DNA of 11,697 bases from CADEEV01 sp032127875 (GTDB lineage: Bacteria > Acidobacteriota > Vicinamibacteria > Fen-336), in NCBI GenBank assembly GCA_032127875.1, contig JAQBHI010000006.1, positions 1 to 11,697 of the forward strand. The letters are read 5' to 3'. A model generated the notes under the pieces. It saw only the letters and a program-made list of their open reading frames with translations, ran no database searches and was not told where the DNA came from. Each line of letters opens with the position of its first letter. Position 1 is the stretch's first letter. A program made the translations under genes and the position numbers. This document shows positions 7,170-11,697 of this stretch, in pieces.

Positions 7170-7990
7170 CCCCCGAAACGGGGCCGGCGCGGCGCCTCAG
7201 TGGGCTCTGGATCCGGTGCATGACCCGACGTTCCGAGGACAACGTTGCGGTTCGAGGCCTGACCACGCTCGCGGAAGTCGTCTCCATCGAGGGGTACCTT
7301 CAGGCACATCTCCGCCAGCCGCGAACGGAGCCGGTTGCCGATTCGGTCCACAAGGTACTCCGTACGCACGAGACGGTCGGCAGCAGCGGCCTGCTGGGCG
7401 CTCACGTCCTGGAAGTTCGTTGTGATGATCGTGGCCCGACGCGCAAGGTAGCGGCTGTTCAGGATGTAGAAGAGCGTGTCGTTCATCCAGTCGGTGATCT
7501 TCCATGCACCGAGGTCATCCAGGAGAAGGATGCCCGTTTCGACGACGGGATCCAGGACCTGCATCTCGGTGGTCTTGGTCTCGGGATCGAAGGACCGCTT
7601 TATCTCACGCATCAGGTCTTGGAAGTCCCAGAACTGACCGCGAACACCCTTGGTGAGGGTCAGCTCCCTCAGCGTGGCGACTGCCAGGTGCGTCTTGCCG
7701 ACCCCGTTGGCTCCGGTGAAGAGCAACCCGAGCCCTTCAGCTTGCAAGTGGGGGTATCCGCTGCAGAAAAGCACAGTCTTCTCCTGGGCAGCTTTGTGCC
7801 GTGCGGTCACGGCATCGAAGTTCCCCAGGGTGCAGTGCTCGTAGCGGGCGGGGATGCGGCAGGCGGCAAAGAGCGCGTCACCCGCCGCACCCAATGCCCG
7901 CCGACACGAACAGGCCTGGGCGAACTCCTGCCCGTCGTGGGAAACGATCTCGAACCCGACGCCGCCACAATGCTCGCAGGCTGCCGCCAT
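7166..7990 (-). CDS. DnaC/IstB-like AAA+ ATPase with N-terminal zinc-binding motif, probable replicative helicase loader
   Basis: This 274-residue protein starts with a likely zinc site (C5-x2-C8 and C27-x-C29). A AAA+ domain follows, with Walker A GANGVGKT (93-100), Walker B ILLLDDLG (154-161), a sensor-1-like IITTNF and an arginine-finger-like RIGNRLRSRLAEM. This is the layout of DnaC/DnaI-type helicase loaders, which place the ring-shaped replicative helicase on DNA. IstB of IS21 elements is related, but there is no transposase gene beside it and no terminal repeats. The zinc motif also favours the chromosomal loader type. The C-terminal tail is proline- and arginine-rich and looks disordered. 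The ATG lies 9 bases after the sigma-factor stop, and its TGA overlaps the GTG of hemW, so all three are probably translated from one mRNA. Confidence 0.85.
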   Translation of the reverse strand: MAAACEHCGGVGFEIVSHDGQEFAQACSCRRALGAAGDALFAACRIPARYEHCTLGNFDAVTARHKAAQEKTVLFCSGYPHLQAEGLGLLFTGANGVGKTHLAVATLRELTLTKGVRGQFWDFQDLMREIKRSFDPETKTTEMQVLDPVVETGILLLDDLGAWKITDWMNDTLFYILNSRYLARRATIITTNFQDVSAQQAAAADRLVRTEYLVDRIGNRLRSRLAEMCLKVPLDGDDFRERGQASNRNVVLGTSGHAPDPEPTEAPRRPRFGG

Positions 7991-7999
7991 CGGCCTAGT

Positions 8000-8866
8000 C
8001 TAGTTCAAATATCCGCGCAGGCCCTGGGCCCGCTGATTGCGCCGCAACTTCTCCTTCGCCTTGCTCTCGATCTGCCGGATCCGCTCGCGGGACAGTCCCA
8101 GCGCTTCGCCGATCTCCTGCAAGGTGCGCGGTTCCTCGCCCTCCAGGCCGAAGCGCATGCGGATCACCTCGCGCTCCTTCTCGTCCAGTTCTTCGACGAT
8201 CTTGCGGATCTGCTCCTCGAAGGAGGAGCGGATCAGCTCCCCTTCAGCCGCGGGGATCATCTCCTGCTCCAGGGTGTCGCCGAGTTCCAGGCTGCCATCC
8301 TGGCCGACTGCGCTCGAGAGCGAAAGATCCTCGCCGGCGATGCGCAACAGGTCTTCGACAGCCGTGATCGAGAGCGCCGTCTCTTTGGCCAACTCCTCGT
8401 TGGTCGGCGCGCGCCCGAGCTCCGCGGCGAGGCGATCGCGCGCGCTCCCCAGCCGCGACACCTGGCCGGACATCTTGGGCGGCAAGCGGAACACGCGGGT
8501 GTGTTCGGCGAGCGCATGGAAGATCGCTTGGCGGATCCACCATACCGCGTAGGAGATGAACTTGACGTTGCGGTCGGGGTCGAAGCGCTTGGCCGCCTCG
8601 ATCAGGCCCAGATTGCCCTCGTGGATCAGATCGATGAACGAGAGGCCCATGCCGCGATAGCGTTTCGTGTAGGAGACCACGAAACGAAGGTTGGCCTCGA
8701 CCAGCTCGTTGAGGGCGAGCCTGTCGCCGCCACGGATCCTCTGGCCCAGCTGCTTCTCGCCCTCGATCGAGAGCAGCTTGAACTTGGCGATCTCGCGGAT
8801 GTATGCGTTCAGGCTGTCGCCTGTGGCGGAGCGTTCGCGAGGCGAGTGGGTCTTGCCGGAAGACAT
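8000..8866 (-). CDS. RNA polymerase sigma factor, sigma-70 family group 2 (RpoD/SigA-like, no region 1.1)
   Basis: The 288-residue protein contains, in order, region 1.2 (SLNAYIREIAKFKLLS), region 2 and region 3. Region 2 includes ANLRFVVSYTKRYRG, LIHEGNLGLIEAAKRFD, and KFISYAVWWIRQAI for -10 recognition and melting. Region 4 has the helix-turn-helix TLQEIGEALGLSRERIRQIE for -35 recognition. It lacks the long acidic region 1.1 and the spacer of a primary RpoD. Its size and layout match non-essential group 2 factors such as RpoS, or heat-shock RpoH-like factors. An RpoH-type assignment cannot be excluded by eye. It sits between hspR and the helicase-loader gene, 20 bases after the hspR stop, so it is probably made together with the DnaK chaperones or from a promoter at the end of hspR. 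No good ribosome site is visible before the ATG. Confidence 0.92.
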   Translation of the reverse strand: MSSGKTHSPRERSATGDSLNAYIREIAKFKLLSIEGEKQLGQRIRGGDRLALNELVEANLRFVVSYTKRYRGMGLSFIDLIHEGNLGLIEAAKRFDPDRNVKFISYAVWWIRQAIFHALAEHTRVFRLPPKMSGQVSRLGSARDRLAAELGRAPTNEELAKETALSITAVEDLLRIAGEDLSLSSAVGQDGSLELGDTLEQEMIPAAEGELIRSSFEEQIRKIVEELDEKEREVIRMRFGLEGEEPRTLQEIGEALGLSRERIRQIESKAKEKLRRNQRAQGLRGYLN

Positions 8867-8885
8867 GGCGGGCGCCGGAACGGAG

Positions 8886-8891
8886 ATTATA
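8886..8891 (-). promoter_or_regulatory. Possible -10 element (TATAAT) upstream of the sigma-factor gene
   Basis: The minus strand reads GGGACTATAATCTCC across the hspR stop codon. It contains a perfect TATAAT, which is striking in DNA this rich in G and C. Transcription from it would start near 8879 and give a leader of about 13 bases before the sigma-factor ATG. No TTGACA-like -35 box is found 16-18 bases upstream (CACCGG and neighbours), and there is no TGn extension. Part of the match is the CTA-TAA codon pair ending hspR, so chance is possible. Confidence 0.3.
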
Positions 8892-9357
8892 GTCCCGCGC
8901 CGTCGGAGCCGGTGGGTTCCTCGCCTGCGCCCGCGGACACGATCTGCGTCGGCGGCAGCTTGACGAGGGCCTGCTCGAAGCGCTCCTGCCAGCCCTCGCG
9001 GTTGGCGCGGACCAACTCGTCCTTCACCCAGGCCACGAAATCGCTCATCTCCAGCTGCATCTGTTCCATCTTGCGCCGCATGTTGAGCACGATCTCGACG
9101 CCCGCCAGGTTCACGCCCAGGTCACGCGTCAGGTTCAGGATCACCTCGAGCTGGCGCAGGTCTTCTTCCGAGTAAAGGCGCGTGTTGCCCTCGGTCCGCG
9201 ACGGTTTCAGGAGTCCTTCGCGCTCGTAGAGGCGCAGCGTCTGCGGGTGGATGTCATAGCTCTTCGCGACCACGCTGATCATGTAGTACTTGCCGCCCTG
9301 CGGCGCCGGACGAGAGCCGGGAACGGCTTCACTCCGGGCCTTTCTGCCGCGGGCCAT
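8887..9357 (-). CDS. hspR: HspR-like MerR-family heat-shock repressor
   Basis: The 156-residue protein has a MerR-type winged helix-turn-helix at about 23-75 (YYMISVVAKSYDIHPQTLRL, then YEREGLLKPSRTEGNTRLYS). A helical segment with GVNLAGVEIVLNMRRKME follows. IHPQTLRLYEREGL and GVNLAGVE are hallmark HspR sequences. In Streptomyces and Helicobacter, HspR represses the dnaK operon by binding inverted repeats called HAIR (CTTGAGT-N7-ACTCAAG); in Streptomyces DnaK acts as co-repressor. No HAIR site is apparent in this window, and the dnaK promoter lies beyond its edge. The protein has a basic 22-residue N-terminal extension. Its ATG shares one base with the dnaJ stop (TGATG), so the two are translationally coupled. 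It probably controls this whole cluster, including the sigma gene. Confidence 0.88.
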   Translation of the reverse strand: MARGRKARSEAVPGSRPAPQGGKYYMISVVAKSYDIHPQTLRLYEREGLLKPSRTEGNTRLYSEEDLRQLEVILNLTRDLGVNLAGVEIVLNMRRKMEQMQLEMSDFVAWVKDELVRANREGWQERFEQALVKLPPTQIVSAGAGEEPTGSDGAGL

Positions 9358-10460
9358 CAGCGTTTCCCTCCGCCGGACGCCGCCAGCTTTTGGCGCGGGT
9401 CGTCTGCGTGGAGGCGCGCGACCTCGGCGAGCAACTCGCGGCTACGCGCGTCGGTGACGGCCGGAATCAGCACCTTTGCCTCGACGAACAGGTCGCCGCG
9501 CGCCCCTTGCATGCTTGGGGCCCCGCGCTTTCGAAGCCTGAAGCGCTGCCCGGTCTGCGTGCCCGCGGGCATCTCGATCGTCATCGGCCCGTCGGGTGTC
9601 GGGACCTCGACGTGGGCTCCCATCGCCGCCTCGGCCATCGTCACCGGCACCTCGCAGAAGAGATCGTCGCCTTCCCGCTTGTAGAGCGCGTGCGGCTCGA
9701 CGTCGACGATCAGCAGCAGATCGCCGGGTGGCCCGCCGCGGCGGCCCGCGTTCCCGCACCCGGGCAAGCGGATGCGCGCGCCATCCGGCGCGCCGGCCGG
9801 GATCTGCACTTCCAGCCACTCGCTGTGGATGACGCGCCCCTCGCCCGCGCAGCGAGAACAGGCTCGGCGAGACAGAACGCCGGTCGCAGCGCAATCGGCA
9901 CAAGCGCGGGAGAAGAGCATGTGACCGCGCTTGGCCCGCACCTGCCCGGTGCCCAGGCAACGGCCACACGGCACCGGCTGCTGGCTCACGTCTCCCGCAC
10001 CGCTGCAGGTCGGACAACGCTCCGAGCGCACCAGCTGCAGGCGGCGGCGCGTACCCGAGAGCGATTCCTCGAAGCTGATGCGGGTGCGTTGCTCGAGATC
10101 CTCGCCGCGCCGCCCAGCCGGATCCGCGAGGTCCTCTGGCGCGCGCAACACCGAATCGAAGAGCTCCTGGAACCCCGCTCCGCTGCCCTTCACCTCGACC
10201 GAGAAGTCGAAGCCCTCGAAGCCGACGACCGCCACGGGCGGCGGCGGCGGAGCGGGCCGTTCGCCGCGATCGTAGGCCGCGCGGCGCTGCGGATCGGTGA
10301 GGATCTCCAGGGCCTGGGTCACGGAGCGAAAGGCCGCCGCGGCGGCGGCATCGCCGGGATTGAGAGCGGGGTGCAACCGGCGAGCGAGTTTTTGGTAGGC
10401 GCGGCGGATCTCCGCTACGCCGGCCGCCTTGCGCACTCCGAGAATCTCGTAGAGCTCCAT
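9357..10460 (-). CDS. dnaJ: DnaJ-type co-chaperone with HPA in place of the HPD motif
   Basis: This 367-residue protein has the order of a class-I DnaJ. A J domain spans 1-66. A proline-rich linker replaces the usual Gly/Phe region. Four zinc-binding repeats follow (CPTCSGAG 149-156, CGRCLGTG 165-172, CADCAATG 187-194, CSRCAGEG 201-208), then two substrate-binding beta domains. In the J domain the invariant HPD is HPA (residues 30-32, within RRLHPALNPGD), a GCT codon where Asp would be GAT. Asp of HPD is essential for stimulating DnaK ATPase in E. coli, so normal J activity is doubtful. The third zinc repeat is also off consensus but keeps both Cys residues. The gene starts 45 bases after dnaK and overlaps hspR by one base. 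It may act as a substrate holdase or DnaK adaptor, and a second canonical DnaJ probably exists elsewhere in the genome. Confidence 0.88.
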   Translation of the reverse strand: MELYEILGVRKAAGVAEIRRAYQKLARRLHPALNPGDAAAAAAFRSVTQALEILTDPQRRAAYDRGERPAPPPPPVAVVGFEGFDFSVEVKGSGAGFQELFDSVLRAPEDLADPAGRRGEDLEQRTRISFEESLSGTRRRLQLVRSERCPTCSGAGDVSQQPVPCGRCLGTGQVRAKRGHMLFSRACADCAATGVLSRRACSRCAGEGRVIHSEWLEVQIPAGAPDGARIRLPGCGNAGRRGGPPGDLLLIVDVEPHALYKREGDDLFCEVPVTMAEAAMGAHVEVPTPDGPMTIEMPAGTQTGQRFRLRKRGAPSMQGARGDLFVEAKVLIPAVTDARSRELLAEVARLHADDPRQKLAASGGGKR

Positions 10461-10505
10461 GCTCGCTTTCGCCTCGCGGGTCCGCGGACTAGCGGCTCGG
10501 CTTCT

Positions 10506-11697
<1,192 letters not shown>

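Noticed and set aside
7166..7990. IstB transposition protein of an IS21-type element
   Set aside because: No istA transposase, no terminal inverted repeats, an N-terminal zinc motif typical of chromosomal loaders, and tight operon spacing with the sigma gene and hemW.
6914..9175. 753-codon plus-strand open frame opposite hemW, the loader, the sigma gene and hspR
   Set aside because: It is antisense to four clearly recognisable genes, has low-complexity composition and no domain; long antisense frames are expected at this GC content.

Overview
The window is a high-GC, densely coded stretch of a bacterial chromosome. Gene content points to a Gram-negative, deltaproteobacteria-like lineage (Myxococcota, Desulfobacterota, Binatota or similar). 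The pointers are a split cytochrome b with a multiheme c subunit, a receiver-PilZ protein, and a dnaK cluster controlled by an HspR-type repressor. This placement is inference. No rRNA, tRNA, CRISPR array or complete mobile element is visible.

Positions 1-4819 (plus strand) hold the end of a quinol:cytochrome c oxidoreductase (complex III) operon. It contains the last codons of a cytochrome b N-terminal subunit, an enlarged cytochrome b C-terminal subunit, and a membrane-anchored, coiled-coil octaheme c-type cytochrome of about 960 residues. A receiver-PilZ protein starts 7 bases after the cytochrome gene. A block of strong, partly mutually exclusive hairpins separates the two large respiratory genes.

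Positions 4820-6017 are decayed. A small secreted NTF2/SnoaL-like gene has its signal peptide in a different frame from its body. It is followed by a cytochrome P450 relic that keeps only the first ~30 residues and the heme-binding C-terminus.

Positions 6018-11697 (minus strand) read, in transcription order: dnaK (cut by the window edge), a dnaJ-type gene, hspR, a group-2 sigma-70 factor, a DnaC-like helicase loader and hemW. The genes are tightly packed (TGATG overlap dnaJ/hspR, 9-base gap sigma/loader, GTGA overlap loader/hemW), so they look like one operon with a possible internal promoter before the sigma gene. The DnaJ-type protein carries HPA in place of the HPD motif needed to stimulate DnaK.

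I see no clearly new defence or mobile system. The strongest leads are the HspR-linked stress operon that also carries a sigma factor and a helicase loader, its HPD-less DnaJ, and the octaheme complex III subunit with a PilZ neighbour.
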